The notes beneath the pieces were generated by a model, which worked only from the letters and a program-made list of their open reading frames with translations, did no database searches and was not told the DNA's origin. 64,000 bases of DNA from Prostheceraeus crozeri (taxonomy: Eukaryota > Platyhelminthes > Polycladida > Euryleptidae). A program made the translations under genes and the position numbers. The DNA lies in the NCBI GenBank assembly GCA_907163375.1, contig CAJQUW010006836.1, positions 1 to 64,000 on the forward strand, in the 5' to 3' direction. This document shows, one piece after another, positions 31,350-44,276 of the stretch (the first letter of the stretch is position 1; every line of letters begins with the position of its first letter).

Positions 31350-33959
31350 GAGATTATCTTCCGTCGATATGCCTCACAAACGCTCGATCAGTTCTGAATA
31401 AAACCGATCAACTCTCGCCTTCATATCTGAATTTCATAGTGATTTCGTGTGTGTTACTGAATCCTGGCTCAGCTAATCTGTTCCTGACTGTGTTATAAAT
31501 TTAAAAGGATACAACGTGTTTCGTGCTGATCGCAATGGTCGCAAAGGTGGTGGCATATGCTCTTGGATAAAATCTCAATTCAAAGTTGACGTGATTGAAA
31601 GTGTCTCTGAAATTAATGACGTCGAACTCTTGTTGCTACGTATTGCTCAACACGACTTTTCCTGCTCATTAATGGTCTTGTATTTTCCTCATGGACAATC
31701 AATGAATGCTGCAAAGACGGAGTCAGTATTAGAATATATCACTGCCATGCTGGATGGATAATTGGATATTTATGTGAATAATTCCACAATCGTTGTTGGA
31801 GACTTCAACCGAATTAATACTGTTTCTCTCGAATTGAATTTCTCACTGGAAAATATTGTAAAAGAGCCAACGTGAAATGATGCTGTGCTAGATCTGATTC
31901 TGATACCTGACCATCTGATACCTTACTATCATGACCCGTCATTTCACTCTCCATTAGCATCTCGTGATCATTCCATGGTATATTTGGAGCCTCTTCATCG
32001 TTTTCCTGATCAGAAGGAGTTGATCAAAGTGTTTGACCTTCGTGAATCTAACTTAAAGTTCGTACTCAATCGCCTTGGCAACTGTGATTTCGAGTCTTTA
32101 TTCTCTTGCTTGAATTTAGACGAAATGTGCTTCCTGTTTTATCGCTTGCTCAATGAAAGCATCTTGGAGTTACCGTACAATTACATCAAGAAGAGCAATC
32201 GTGACAAGCCATGGATTACCTCAGTCATCAAGGTACTGATAAATAAGCGTTATCAAGCATATCGATCTCGTAATTGGACGCTGTATGAACATTACCGTGA
32301 TAAAGTTAAAATTGCTATTACAAAAGCTAAGCAAGATTGGGGTCAACGCATGAAGATCAAAAATAAGTCAATATGGAAAATCAGAAGTGAAATTCTTGGA
32401 ACTTCAAAGGATCCGGGCTGGTTACCAAACTGATGTCCTGACATGAAGGTCTGTGATATCCTAAAGCAACTCAACCTTCGATACACGTCTGCGATGCAGT
32501 CTGATCCGATCTCTCCTTCACTTTTTCCATTCATTGTCCCCTTCTCATTCGAATCCAGAGAAGTGGAAAAGTTGCTAGCTGAAGTCAATCCACGGAAAGC
32601 ACCAGGATCGGACGGGATTGCTTCTATTATTTGGAAGAAACTGTCTCCTGTACTTGCTGACCCTCTGTGTCGAATCTTCAACAATGAATGTCTCTCCTCT
32701 GCCAACTTACCTGGTTTGTGGAAAATCGCTGACATTATTCCGTTGCCAAAAACTCGGAAACCAAGTTTGCTGGATACTCGGCCCATTTCGCTGCTGCCGA
32801 TGCCTGCTTGCATATTTGAACGTGAATTTTTCAAGAGATTGAACCACAATTTTCCCAAGCATGATCCAATGCAATTTGCTTATCGACGTGGTAGCTCTAC
32901 GGCATGTGCACTTATTCAAGTAAGTCAATTTATCTCGAATTCCCTGTCTAACCCTGGCAATGTGGTATGTCATCTTCTCTCCATAGATATGGAGAAGGGA
33001 TTTGATCGACTATCCCATCGTCTCATGATTGAGAAGATGCTTCAAGACTACATCGATCCTTTTCTGATAGTTTTTGTCACAAATTAGCCTACTTGACGGA
33101 TCGTTTCCAAAGAGTGAGGTGGTCGTCATGCCTCAGTGGTCTGCAGAGAATTGTAAGCGGTATTCCTCAGGGATCATCAGCTGGCCCCTTCCTCTTCAAG
33201 TACTTCGTTTCAGACTTACAGTTCCATAGTGAAAGCTGTATTATTGTCAAATATGCCGATGACATAATCGTATGTAGGGCTGTTCATAAAAACTGTAATC
33301 AAAATCCAGCTCGGGATGCCGTTGATTATGTTGAAAGTTGGATGACAGCTAATAACATGAACATCAATGTATCAAAGTGTCAGCAGATGATGGTTGGTCT
33401 ATCCTCGCATTCAACTATTAACCTAGCACAACGGGAATTAGATGGGTTTCTGTCAGTGGCTCAAATGAGACTACTCGGGATAATGTTTGATCGAAGACTT
33501 TCTTGGTGCAACCACGTTGAGACAATTGCTAGGAGAGCGACTACACAATTGTATGTCTTGAGGTATCTAAAGCCATTTTTCAGTAAGGATGAGTTGGTTT
33601 CTATATATAATGCATGTGTCAGAAATCTGCTCGAATACTGCGCGCCTCTGTTTGTCGATCTGCGTTTGACTCAATCGGACTTACTGGAGACAGTTCAGCG
33701 AAGATCTCACCGCATCATTTGCGGATCAAGCCGATGTGGTTGTGATTCATTCGTCCCCCTTGATTACCGGCGCACGATACTTGGCTGGAAATTATTTCTG
33801 ACTATATTACACGATATGAATCACCCTCTACACCATCTTGTGTTGCCAGTGCTCACCCATTCGAAAAAGTTCAGACTTCCGCTATGCTCAAACATATTGA
33901 TGAGTAGATCTTTCATTTATGTGATGTCAAAGCTATTTAACTGCGGGTTTAAGCTGTAA
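31350..33959 (+). pseudogene. LINE ORF2: AP endonuclease and reverse transcriptase, broken
   Basis: The order is: an endonuclease (NARSVLNKTDQLS near 31395, VTESWL near 31460, GGGICSW near 31550, VVGDFN near 31800, then SRDHS near 31970); a linker; and a reverse transcriptase with RKAPGSDGI (~32600), RPISLLP (~32780), IDMEKGFDRLSH (~33000), GIPQGSSAGP (~33165) and the catalytic KYADDIIV (~33255). It ends with the thumb-like tail at 33959. At least four frame changes or stops interrupt it (for example near 31490, 31760, 32435 and 33087). It is dead but recent enough that every domain is readable. Confidence 0.87.
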
Positions 33960-34115
33960 TCAACCTTTATTTATTTTTCTCTTGTTCCAGTTATTGACTT
34001 TGTTGTTTCTGTGTGTTTCTTCGTATCATTTAATTTCAAAATGTGTAATTATGTAATTGTAGCCCCACGATTTTCATTATTGGGGCTTTATCGAAATAAA
34101 CGTATTATTATTATT

Positions 34116-34835
34116 GTTATCTTGTTGACACTAACTAGAATTCTATTGTGGTCGATATTTACTAATGTTGCGGAAATCCTGTGCTAAACAAAATCTATTG
34201 ATAATGAAATTTAATGTAATAGATGTGTGAACAGTTAAGGGTTACAATCATAAGGACTTGTACAAGCAACAAATGATGAAAAGCAAAACATCAATTATAA
34301 ATTTAATCATTAAAATTTATTAACAAAAGATATGTTCTATTATATTAAATCATTACTTTTTATGCAATATTATGCTGCATGCAGATGTATATGCTTTGAT
34401 AATTCTCTTATCATTAGCATGCGAATTACGTACTCGAACAAGTCAAAATATTGAAGTTTCATTTTCAAATCAACGGCAGAAATGTATGCATGCTTTGTAT
34501 ACAACACGTATAGTATACGGTTTATCTTCTCCATCATGTGAAGCAGTCTTCACATTTGCATTTTTCTCCAAATGCCGGTGCAATCGATTTACAATCGATC
34601 ACAATAGCTGTGAGATTGTTTCTGCAAACCTGTGGCAGCGTCGTGTCACTTGTGGAACTAGATGTACAGGAAGAGTGAGTTTCCTCTGAAAACCCGAAGA
34701 ATTTTCCAACAATTCGGATTGAGCATGTCGGCGTCAATCGGATATCCGCTTAAGTTCGACAAGTGTCTGAGTCTTCCACGCGCTTGTGTGAGATAAAGAG
34801 ATAGATTCTTCAAACACGATTTACAGTTTAGAAGA
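34116..34835. other. Non-coding stretch
   Basis: No supported gene. The open frame at 34372-34689 has no recognisable domain. Confidence 0.4.
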
Positions 34836-34839
34836 ACAT

Positions 34840-35174
34840 CGGTCTAAAGTAAATTGAGGCAGCTGACATTAATACTTGCATGTCAGCAAAAAAAGGCCTT
34901 CCTTGGGTCTTGCATCGATAGAAGAATTCCTCCACGTTCTGATCCATTTGATGCACACCCATATGCCAAAACTGCAGTCTAAGACGACTGAAGGCTTCTG
35001 CCTCTCCACCAGAATGAGTAGTTCAGCAGCATGACATTTTTGTTCTTGTTCATCGGCAAGGATTTTCAGCGAAACACGTTGCTTTGTGTTCTTCAGCAAA
35101 TTCAGAATATCTCTTCGAAGGTTTCGAATGGTTCCCAACAGTGCTAGGCCTTTCTGAAGCAAATCACATGCCAT
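34840..35174 (-). pseudogene. piggyBac transposase fragment
   Basis: Reverse-strand translation gives LLQKGLALLGTIRNLRRDIL, matching the piggyBac core block after the second catalytic region. In another frame it gives GVHQMDQNVEEFFYRCKTQG, equivalent to the GVDxxDQ block with the catalytic Asp changed to His. At least one frameshift separates them. No TTAA-bounded ends were found. It is an old remnant. Confidence 0.65.
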
Positions 35175-35244
35175 TTTTAAATAGAACTACGTAGGTTAGA
35201 ACTAAGCCCATATTTAGTATGGTGCAAAGCTGATAGCACATATA

Positions 35245-36861
35245 CACTCAAGGAAAAAATAAAGTACCCGGTGTAAAAAGTTATGTTAACAGTGACAAAT
35301 TTATCATTTCAGTCATTTTTTTCTACTCGTTGGTGTGAAATATGAACTTTAGAAGTTAAATCAATAGTCAAACCATTAGGCCTCAACTTACAGCGAGCTT
35401 TTCCAAGCGTTTTGCAGCAAATACAAAGTCATCATTGCAGCATTTGTAGACTTCCATAATCCACGCAAAGCAAACTAGAACGATTGATAGCTTGTGGACA
35501 TGCGGTTACTCGAGACGCTTGGGACGCTCGTGTTTGCTTTGCTTTCAGTGTAGCTGAGGCCTAATGCTATGATTCCATTCATTGTTCTTTCATGCATACC
35601 GAGCTGTACTCTGTTCAATCCGCTAGCTACATACACCACAATCATTGACAGTATCGTAGCATTAGCAAATTAGTCATGGCGACACGTGGATGTGATTTGA
35701 CTGAATTCCAGAGAGGTCAAATCTACGCCTTAAAGTTTCATGCGAATTTTTCAAGACCTAAAATTGCTGAGTGCCTCGAGATATCAGAGAACACAGTCAG
35801 AAAGTACCTACAGAGGCTATCAGCTGGTGGAGATGCTAAAGCAACCAATCGAGCTTCTTGTGGCCGTAGGAAAAGTACAACTGAAGAAGATGACGAGGAA
35901 ATTTTAACTTTCTCTTCGAACCATCCTTTTTGCTCTGCCAGAGTAATTAAGCAAAACTTAAATCTAGAATGCACCAGAAGGACCGTAACAAATCGATTGC
36001 TGAGCGGTGGTTTCAAGGCATTTACACCAGCTAGAAAGACAGCCTTGACAGCAGATCATGAACATCGCAGATTGGAATGGGCTACAGAAAAGTCATCGTG
36101 GACTTTGACGAGGTGGAAGAAAGTGGTGTTTTCTGACGAATCGAAATTCTGCTTGGGTCAGTCACGAGTACAGTATGTCCGTCGATCGATAGGAGATCGG
36201 TACACGGATCGCTACGTCTGCCGTACTCCGAACAGATCTGTCGCGCATGTAATGGTGTGGGGTGCATTCTCAAGTAATGGACATACGAGCCTGGTGAGAA
36301 TTCAAGAGAGATTGGATGCCCAAAAGTACATCGACATCCTTGAAGGTAATCTTCTTCCAGTATGGAATACAATCACTCAAGCAGGTGGCATCTTCCAGCA
36401 AGACAATGCACCGATACATTCGGCGAACCGGACGAAACTGTTCCTTCAACACAATGGAATCCCTACCTTAGACTGGCCTGCATTTAGTCCCGACATGAAT
36501 CCCATCGAACACGTGTGGGCACAGATGGAACTGAAACTCCAAAGAGAATATGAGGACCCAGAAGACAGTGACCAACTCTTTGCTACGCTTGATGTCATTT
36601 GGAATGAACTGATGGATGATGTCAATTATCGAGCTTCTCTTATCAGTTCAATGCGTGATCGCGTAGAAGCAGTACTGGATGCTGAAGGTGATTTTACGAG
36701 ATTTTGACTGTTTTCTATGTACTAGTACGCCTTTCGTGACTTTATACGCGTATTGATATTGTTTCTGTGATCGACTCTGAAACACAAGTAGTGCATATTG
36801 TCTTGTTGTTTTCGAAATAGAGTTAAATGTCTAACCGGGTACTTTATTTTTTCCTTGAGTG
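35245..36861 (+). mobile_element. Apparently intact Tc1-like transposon, 1.62 kb
   Basis: Perfect 27-bp terminal inverted repeats start CACTCAAGGAAAAAATAAAG at 35245 and end at 36861. The left flank is TA, but the right flank (GTCTTC) does not give a clean TA, so the target duplication is not preserved. One full-length transposase gene with the usual DDE residues occupies the plus strand. This is the best candidate in the window for a recently active or still active autonomous element. Confidence 0.93.
35676..36707 (+). CDS. Tc1-like DD34E transposase, full length
   Basis: The protein has 343 residues, the usual length for Tc1. Residues ~8-50 hold the first helix-turn-helix (LTEFQRGQIYAL, then SENTVRKYL). 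A GRRKS linker lies near 63, and the second helix-turn-helix is at ~70-115. The catalytic triad is Asp154 (VVFSDES), Asp243 (FQQDNAPIHS) and Glu278 (SPDMNPIEHVW), with 34 residues between the last two. The VMVWGAFSSNG glycine box is at ~192-202. It would bind the terminal repeats, cut the element out and insert it at TA. There is no stop or frameshift. The ATG at 35676 begins a conventional Tc1 N-terminus. Confidence 0.95.
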   Translation: MATRGCDLTEFQRGQIYALKFHANFSRPKIAECLEISENTVRKYLQRLSAGGDAKATNRASCGRRKSTTEEDDEEILTFSSNHPFCSARVIKQNLNLECTRRTVTNRLLSGGFKAFTPARKTALTADHEHRRLEWATEKSSWTLTRWKKVVFSDESKFCLGQSRVQYVRRSIGDRYTDRYVCRTPNRSVAHVMVWGAFSSNGHTSLVRIQERLDAQKYIDILEGNLLPVWNTITQAGGIFQQDNAPIHSANRTKLFLQHNGIPTLDWPAFSPDMNPIEHVWAQMELKLQREYEDPEDSDQLFATLDVIWNELMDDVNYRASLISSMRDRVEAVLDAEGDFTRF

Positions 36862-37533
36862 GTCTTCAACTTGCATCCTCAGCAAACACACGATCGTCGA
36901 GATAACAAAAACATGTTTATTGTCAAGCTTCCGTAAGACCTCTCGCATTTTCAAAGCTTGCTAAGCGAGACATTAGATCAAGAGTGTGGACCACGGTCCA
37001 ATTTTATGCGTTCTGTTGACATCAGGTCTGTGAACAAGACCTCTGTATGAAGATCCTTGATCGTCAAACAGACAAGAGTCATCATAACTGTTAATTTTGA
37101 GAATGTCTCGGAATGTTCAGGACATCCTTGCGATATTATTCAGATCAATATTGTTTGAGGAATGTAATAATGATTTTAATAATACAGAATATTGAACAAA
37201 TCGTCATTTAGCTATAGCGACTCATTTGCCCCAATGTAAGGAGTATAGCTTCCACTGTATTTAGGATTTGCAATATTCTACCTGACTCGGTGACTAAAAG
37301 GATATTTTCCATAAAGACCGGGTTGAACTTTCGTCAAATATTGTAAAAAATCAGCTTCCAAAATCAATAAATTTCTCGCATACCGGCATTTTGAAAGAAC
37401 TACTTTATTATTGATTGAACATGATTGCTTTTAGGCGGGGCTCCGACAAGGGCGTTGGAGGTGTTGTATGTATGCCCTCTTCATAAATTACGGAAATACT
37501 GCTTAAGAAGCTGCAGTTTCACAAACTTCATAT
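36862..37533. other. Non-coding stretch with a short dispersed repeat
   Basis: About 50 bp near 37461-37510 (GTATGTATGCCCTCTTCATAAATTACGG) resembles 28576-28625. No gene was seen. Confidence 0.4.
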
Positions 37534-38015
37534 CGTAGAGTAGGGACATATAGGCATAGTGTCGCAGTGAAAATATATAGGCACAGTGAAAAATTGTTAT
37601 ATGCAGAGATTCAGTTTCTTGCGGACATTACGCTCCCGTGGTCCAAAAAATTATTTGAGCAGTTTTAAAAAGTCAAAATTTTGATGTGATGTGATCACGC
37701 TTAAGAAAACACTCATGAGGTTCAGCATGAAAGTAATAGGAACCCATCGAATTGGTAATTTAACAAACATTAAATCTCCAAGGTTGTCATGATACTGAGA
37801 AACTGTAAAATTCGATCATTCCTTCTGCATAACAATCATGATCAGTCAATTCCGTGGCAATTTATTCAAAACTGCAAAAATGTTCATGTCTGACATTTGG
37901 TAACAATTACTAACTATGTCCCCCTCGAGTTCATTTAATAATAAAATCGAAAGTGCATACACATTGGGGATTTAATAAATGCGGAGTTACCACTTTCTAA
38001 TATACCTACTCTATG
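37534..38015 (+). mobile_element. 482-bp non-autonomous element with 8-bp target duplication (family B, copy 2)
   Basis: It begins CGTAGAGTAGGGACATATAG and ends ATATACCTACTCTATG. The flanks CTTCATAT (37526-37533) and CTTCATAT (38016-38023) are identical. Both halves match copy 1 (25791-26636) and the partial copies near 45292, 46660 and 50612. Non-coding. Confidence 0.88.
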
Positions 38016-39681
38016 CTTCATATCAGTGCTGACTGTTGACTATAGGCTCGTTCCAGGCTGATTCGAGATTCATTCTCATTGACTTTGATCAAACTTTGTG
38101 TTCGTGCGATGAATATCAGTGCATATGAAGTGTGTGGTTACAGTTCACCGTTCTGACCCTCCATAAACAGAATAAAGTCATGCTTGAGTTTTAAAGCTTG
38201 TACCGAAATCGCCTTCAAATCATCCATGACTTTTGTAGCATGTTTTTGTGTTGAATGCATTTTAAAAGTTCCTTGATCTTAGTAAAAGATAGCGTTATCT
38301 TTCTCATGCTCAGTTCGCATGCAGGGATTAATCATCAAGCGGAGGAAATGACTTGTTTTACAGATCGCTCTACTGCGTGCACAAGCAATATAGATGATTT
38401 CTTTTTTGTTCCAAAACAAAGTATGGAAGTATAAAGTATTGCATCGAATCTTTAAATTGCATATCTTGTTTTCTGTAATCCATTACAATTTATACATAGA
38501 AGAGTATTGCGATGTTTTTACGATGCTGTTTTAGAACAAGCTTCGTGGTTAGAATTGCTGCTGAGACGTTTGATTTTTCGGCATTCATTTTATGGGCTTA
38601 CTGGAAAGGCAACACAATAGAAATTCTGTTGTAGTTTCCAGTGGATAAATATGTAAGCCATTTCCAAGAAAAAAGTTTTTTGTTTGTCTTGCAGTAAAAG
38701 GGCGTGACGAATGTTTTATGGATCGTGTATCATGCTTGCAGAATCTAACTTGTTAGCATTGTGTTAGACTTGTGCTAAAATTGACAACAAAGTGATTTTT
38801 ACTAATTCGATTTTAATACTCATTCATGCCACATATATTTGTTGTTCGATGAGCATTGAACTATAGTCGACAAAAAATGCAGCTATCAATTTAAAGTTGA
38901 CAGGTGAAAAGCCTATAAGCAAAATTTCAATATGCCTACAACGCAGATGAAATATTCGGTTGCGCTTTGGAGGAGGGGGTGGCCTCCTTCAGGTCGGTGT
39001 AACACCTGCCCTAAATGCGTGCCGGCGTCCAAGTTTATGATAGACATCGTTTTGTCATTTCTAATTGATTCTTTTTAGCAATTTTCTTTGTAAAATGCGT
39101 TTTAAATCATTTTTAAATATATTGTTTTTATTAGGAGAGGACTTGTTTCCTTATCATCCGTACGTGTGCGCGTATATTTGAAAATTTAAAAGTGTCAAAT
39201 TACGAAGTAATCGGAAATCAAAGTATAATAGCTTTCTAATTTCATTCCATTCCATAATTTCATAATTCCATTTCAACTCAAATTGTCCACTGCAAATAAC
39301 CAGGATTTACTCAAACAGGCGGAACATGAGCACCTGTATTATGCCTTTAAACTCGCCTAGAGATGTTAGCAGTTGCCTTTAATTTCACATTGGCATTTCA
39401 TGAATTTAAGTGCAAATACCTCCAATCTGCATTACGTGCAATCAGTGTCACAATTCTAAAGCCGCAAAGAGTTAATTTGTAGAACTGATTTTCAATTATA
39501 AATTATGTCAGCAACATTCATTTAAGGAAAATAGTGAAAAGCCATTTCCTCAGAACATGTGCGATTGTCTAGAGCATGGCGTGAGAAGATTATAATGACT
39601 ATCATCCGATAGGCGATAGCGGTCTTAAATTCAGACCAATATTGATCCTATGGGTGCGGCAAGAGAGGCATCACCTGTGAA
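38016..39681. other. Non-coding stretch
   Basis: No gene, RNA or element ends were recognised over this 1.7 kb. Confidence 0.45.
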
Positions 39682-41634
39682 CAGTGTTGGATTTGAGCTT
39701 GACTGCGGTAGGGGGGAAGTTTTCGCCCGGCAGTTTTTGGGTCAACTAACGTCCTAACAAAAGCTGGAAAAAGTGGTGAACAAAAGGAAGAAGACATCGA
39801 TTATTATAGCACCACTCTCATCCTCGCACCTAGAACGCCCGCGAATAGTTATTAAAATAACTAAACATAAATGTAATCACAGAAATTAATAATACCATAG
39901 AAAGTCCTAGAATGGAAATTGCATGAAAATTATGGCACACTCCGGGGAACTTAGTTGGGGCAAAATGCAAATTTTCCGAGCTGGTTTTCTTGTTTTCGGG
40001 TTGGCATTTTCAATTATCAAGTCGATTTGTGATCTGGATTGTTGCCCCCAGTCCAAAGATCATGTACACAAAAGCAATAGTGAATTTACAAAATACTGCG
40101 GCGACAGGATGACAAAGAAGGAAATCCTCTAAAACGTTCTGTACGTCCATCATTTTGAAATATCGCTCCTATAATCAATCAAGAGTGTAATCAGACACAT
40201 ATGCAACTTGTAATGTCGATTTACAGAGCATGCATTGCTAAAGCTTGAAATCAGAGGCCAGGAAATCTTACGGTATTCATTTTACTTTGAAGTATTCCCC
40301 TGTTCATATATTTGAACAATTTTCAAAACCTTTGCATGCTTTCGAATATGAGCTTCCAAAATATCATCACACTGTATCACATAAGTCATTTCGTGATTAA
40401 TTGAAAGGATCCAGTGACATTTCATTTATCTGAGAAATGACTGTCGGTAAAGCAGCTTTCAATGTGTTTATTCCAGAGAGCTCTCGGTTTCTTAACCGCT
40501 AGAAGGAGAAATTATCCAATAATTAGAATTCTTATCTTTGAATTCTTGAGATATTCTTACAACCAGTACAGCGATCACTTTCGCTTATGACTCTGAACCA
40601 ATTTTTGATTCGCAATCCAGCATTGAAAAATTAGGAAATGGTTGTCAATGACTGCTATAAATAGACACAGTATATTAATCCATAGAATAGTAAGCTAATA
40701 ATTCACGTGAAACAATGATGCCATCTCACTTAAAATTCTCTTCATGAAAATCCTGCAATTTGCTGACAACAACTTCCACTACCAAATTGGCCAATAGTTT
40801 GACTATGATGCAATGTTTTAGATCTAAGCTGATATACTCGTATGTACAAACCATAGATTTTTCCATTTGCCATCATTGAAAATAGGCAAGATATCAAACT
40901 TCCATTCTAGTGTACTATTATCCATTTCTATGAATGTAATAATGAGAAGATAGGCCTTTTTGATGCCTGAAAGGAACTCTCCAATACATGCATTTGGTAC
41001 AACCATTATTTAGTCAAATAATGATTCAAATAAGGTCCGCAGATGCGCTTGTGAATCACAAATTTATGGTAGGTCTACGCATGTGAAGATCCCAATACAA
41101 ATCATTCTCCATAAATGATCATTCTGCAATTTATTGCAAATAGCGGACTATTATCAATATTCACACAGTGAAAAGTAAACTATGTTCCCAAACCTGATTT
41201 TGTGGATTGTGAAGAATTTTATTACATTAATATGAATAAAATACCCCGTGTGCTTTGTCGAAAATATTTTGAAAGAAATTGTGTAGCATTCTGGATTCTA
41301 CTTTTTTGTGATGGTTTCGTTGTCTTTAATTATTGCATTAAGCATTTTCTGTTTCTCGAATTCAGGTATCATCTTTCTGAACAAAGGAAGTTGCTTATTG
41401 ATGATTAGACAATTGAATGAAGAATCGTGAGGAATTTAGGCCTTAACTCAATGTTGCTCATATTTACAAAAATAATCAACTGATTCTCAATCAATCTGGT
41501 TGTGACAAAGTAAGGCCTATCTACCGGAAATATTCTTCCCCCTCAAGGAAAGAGGTCATATCTTCAGTACCGGGGATGAGACGAGGCAGTGCAGGAGAAC
41601 TTCCCTACTTTCCCTCCCCTCAAATCCAACACTG
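39682..41634. mobile_element. hAT-like non-autonomous element, 1.95 kb (family D, copy 1)
   Basis: CAGTGTTGGATTTGAG starts at 39682 and its complement CTCAAATCCAACACTG ends at 41634. The flanks CCTGTGAA (39674-39681 and 41635-41642) are identical. A CAG start and an 8-bp duplication are hAT hallmarks. No hAT transposase is readable inside, only short open frames. Confidence 0.9.
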
Positions 41635-41844
41635 CCTGTGAATTTGAAATCGTTTCAGCGTATATTTCTAATCGACCGCGTCACATTTCGTGTCGTCTAT
41701 GCTGTATGGCAAAGACTTAGGGCCCTTGGTCATAGGTCTCATCGTAGGAGCTGAAGCAAGTTGACACTCAGTCGTGGAGATCCCTACCTCCACCCCTAAG
41801 TTGTCAAACAAGACAGTTTTGTTGTCGCGGACATCACTTATATT

Positions 41845-42749
41845 CAGTGTTGGATTTGAGTTTGATAGCAGTAGGGGGAAGTTTTCGACCGGAAGTTGTT
41901 GGGTCAAAGTCGTAACCAAAGCCGGAAAAAAGAAAGGAAGAGGACATCGATTCTTGTAGCACCACTTTCATCCTCCCACCTAAAACGCCCGCGAATAACT
42001 TCGAAAATAGTAGAGCCATAAATGCAAGGAGGATATACCTGTAAAGAGGGATACATGAGGAGATATGATAGTGCCTCTCCAATGCATGCATTTGGTGGAA
42101 CCCATATTCATCAAATGATGCTTCAAATGAGGTCTGTAAATACCCTTGTAAATCAGAAATTTATGGTAGTTCTACGCATGTGATGATCCCAATAAATATT
42201 CCTCAGATGGCAATTTTGCAAATTATTCCAATTAGACCTACAATGAATTCACAAAGATCGGGCTTTTATCAATATTCACAGAGTGAAAGGCAAACGATGC
42301 TCCTAAACCTGATTTTCTGGATTGTGAAGAATTTTATCACATTATTATGAATCAGATACCATGTGCTGTCGACAACATGATGAAAGAAACAATATAGCAT
42401 TCTGGATTCCACTCTTTTTTGTGATGGTTTCGTTACCTTGAATTATTTCAATAAGCATTTTCTGCTTCTCGAATTCATCTGTCATATTTCTGAACAAGGA
42501 TAGTTAATTATTAATGATTTGACAATTAAGTATATGAAGAATCGTGAGGAAATTAGGCCTACTCCTGTCAATGTTGCTATTATTCACAAAGATAATATAT
42601 TGATGCTCAATCAATCTGGTTGCGGTAATATAAGGTCTATCTACCGGAAACATTCTTCCCCCTCAGGGAAGGAAGACACATCTTCAGTACCAGGGATGAG
42701 ACGGGCCAGTGCAGGAGAACTTCCCCACTTCCCCTCAAATCCAACGCTG
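41845..42749. mobile_element. hAT-like non-autonomous element, 905 bp (family D, copy 2)
   Basis: It has the same CAGTGTTGGATTTGAG start and a CTCAAATCCAACGCTG end. The flanks CTTATATT (41837-41844) and CTTATCTT (42750-42757) agree at 7 of 8. It shares ~180 bp at its left and ~690 bp at its right with copy 1 but lacks most of that copy's interior. It lies only 210 bp downstream of copy 1 in the same orientation. Confidence 0.88.
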
Positions 42750-42757
42750 CTTATCTT

Positions 42758-43669
42758 ACGTGCTTCTCTTCCAAGTTCTGTCTGCTGTTGTGACATTCAT
42801 TTTCTTGGTTATATGCCGATAAACAGGTCATCAGACTTTTCATGAAGCCTTTGGAGGGACATCAAGTGGTGATGAAGATGAAAAGTATTTTAGAAACTTT
42901 GGAAAAGTTTTTCCTCCATTTTCTAATTGGTTGGTATAATTTTCCTAGATTGATGAACAATGAACCAAAACACTTATTGAAACTTGGGACAAGTTTATTT
43001 CCGTCATCCGAGGTTCAACCTTGAAGGAGGATGCCCATTCCTTCCTCCATCATCCAAATTCCTCTTAATTCCTCCACTTCATTCTCACATGCTCTTCCTG
43101 TTTCGCTTTTAAATGTCTTTATTTCAATATATCGCGGATGGGGAGTGTCCGGGGGCAGCATGTGTGGTGAATGAATGACATGATTCGAAAGATGATTTTT
43201 TTTCATTGAGACACACAGATGTATTCAAATTACCAACTACAGAGAGAAAATATCTTCCGAACCTAAAAGTTCAACTTCAAGATCAATTGCGTTCTTTTCT
43301 TACGCATCCTAGGGACAATAACAATGAGATAAAAATAAAAATCATCAATGAATTTCTAATAGAGTTCGAATACCATAGTGAAAGGATATCGTTGTTATAT
43401 GATTGATATTCCATTTGTATCATAGAAAAGAAAATTGTCAGTTGACTTGAGGCACATTGTAGAATTGAGATAGCTAAGTGATCTGAGATTTTACATTGTT
43501 GCATTGCTAAGTTGTATTGATGAATTAGAAATCACAAAGCGTAAATGCTTGGAATTTCTGAGTTAGTCCACCCGAAATTTTCGTATAGTCCGTGAATGGG
43601 CTAACTTCAATCCGAAAATTTTCTGTAGACTCGAATCCGCGGTGGGTCAGATTCGCGCATGCTCAAATA
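42758..43669. other. Non-coding stretch
   Basis: Short open frames here have no recognisable features. No element ends were found. Confidence 0.4.
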
Positions 43670-43677
43670 GATTTAAC

Positions 43678-44276
43678 CACAGAATTAGATTCATCTGCAC
43701 GCGCTTCGGTTTCCTAGAAAGGAAGGGTTATATGTAACCTTAATATCGAAATGGCACATCACAGAATTAGACAACTTGCTCCTTCTCGAATGGATAATTT
43801 GTATATCGCTTGTTATTGGAAATGGCAAACAATAAGCTGTCAGCAGAGGACAGTAGAGCCAGTGAGAGATGCGTGCGTGCTGTGATATCACGTCGCACAC
43901 ACCAAAACACACATCGATGCGTGGCTTCGATTCAATGTATGCACTATACAGTGAGCAATGCCGAGGAGAAGATCATCAAGTGAACTAATTTTCGTACGCC
44001 TGCTACTTTCTTTAATAATGATCGGAAGGGTCAAAATTATGGAGAAAACTTGTGCGCAATGATCTGAAGTCTTCGAATTTGAAGGAATTTTGGCAATCGA
44101 AGCATTTTGCTGGAACTCACATTAATCCGCAAGCGACGCACGACTTTTTTCCTATCTCTGTAAGGTATTAGGAATTCCGTCTTGCCCACTTAATAGGTTC
44201 CTCAATGTGCCGACAATTTCGTATTCATCATACTTCTAGCAAACCGAAGCAGATAAACAAAATATTTAATTCTGTG
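43678..44276 (-). mobile_element. 599-bp non-autonomous element with 8-bp target duplication (family A, copy 2)
   Basis: This is an inverted copy of 22295-22901, starting CACAGAATTAGATTC and ending TAATTCTGTG. The flanks GATTTAAC (43670-43677 and 44277-44284) are identical. The two copies are closely similar along their whole length, so the family moved fairly recently. Confidence 0.9.

Larger units (their letters stand above)
30563..34115 (+). mobile_element. Nearly complete CR1/Jockey-like LINE
   Basis: An ORF1 with a PHD-like zinc finger is followed by a broken ORF2 carrying an AP-type endonuclease and a reverse transcriptase. The 3' end is a short conserved tail (ATTGGGGCTTTATCG, then AATAAACG) ending in (ATT)n. 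The same tail closes the reverse-strand fragment at 55564. The 5' limit is unclear; the Tc1 element ends about 115 bp upstream of the open ORF1 frame. Confidence 0.82.

Noticed and set aside
35738-36452. Reverse-strand frames inside the intact Tc1 element
   Set aside because: Antisense shadows of the transposase gene.
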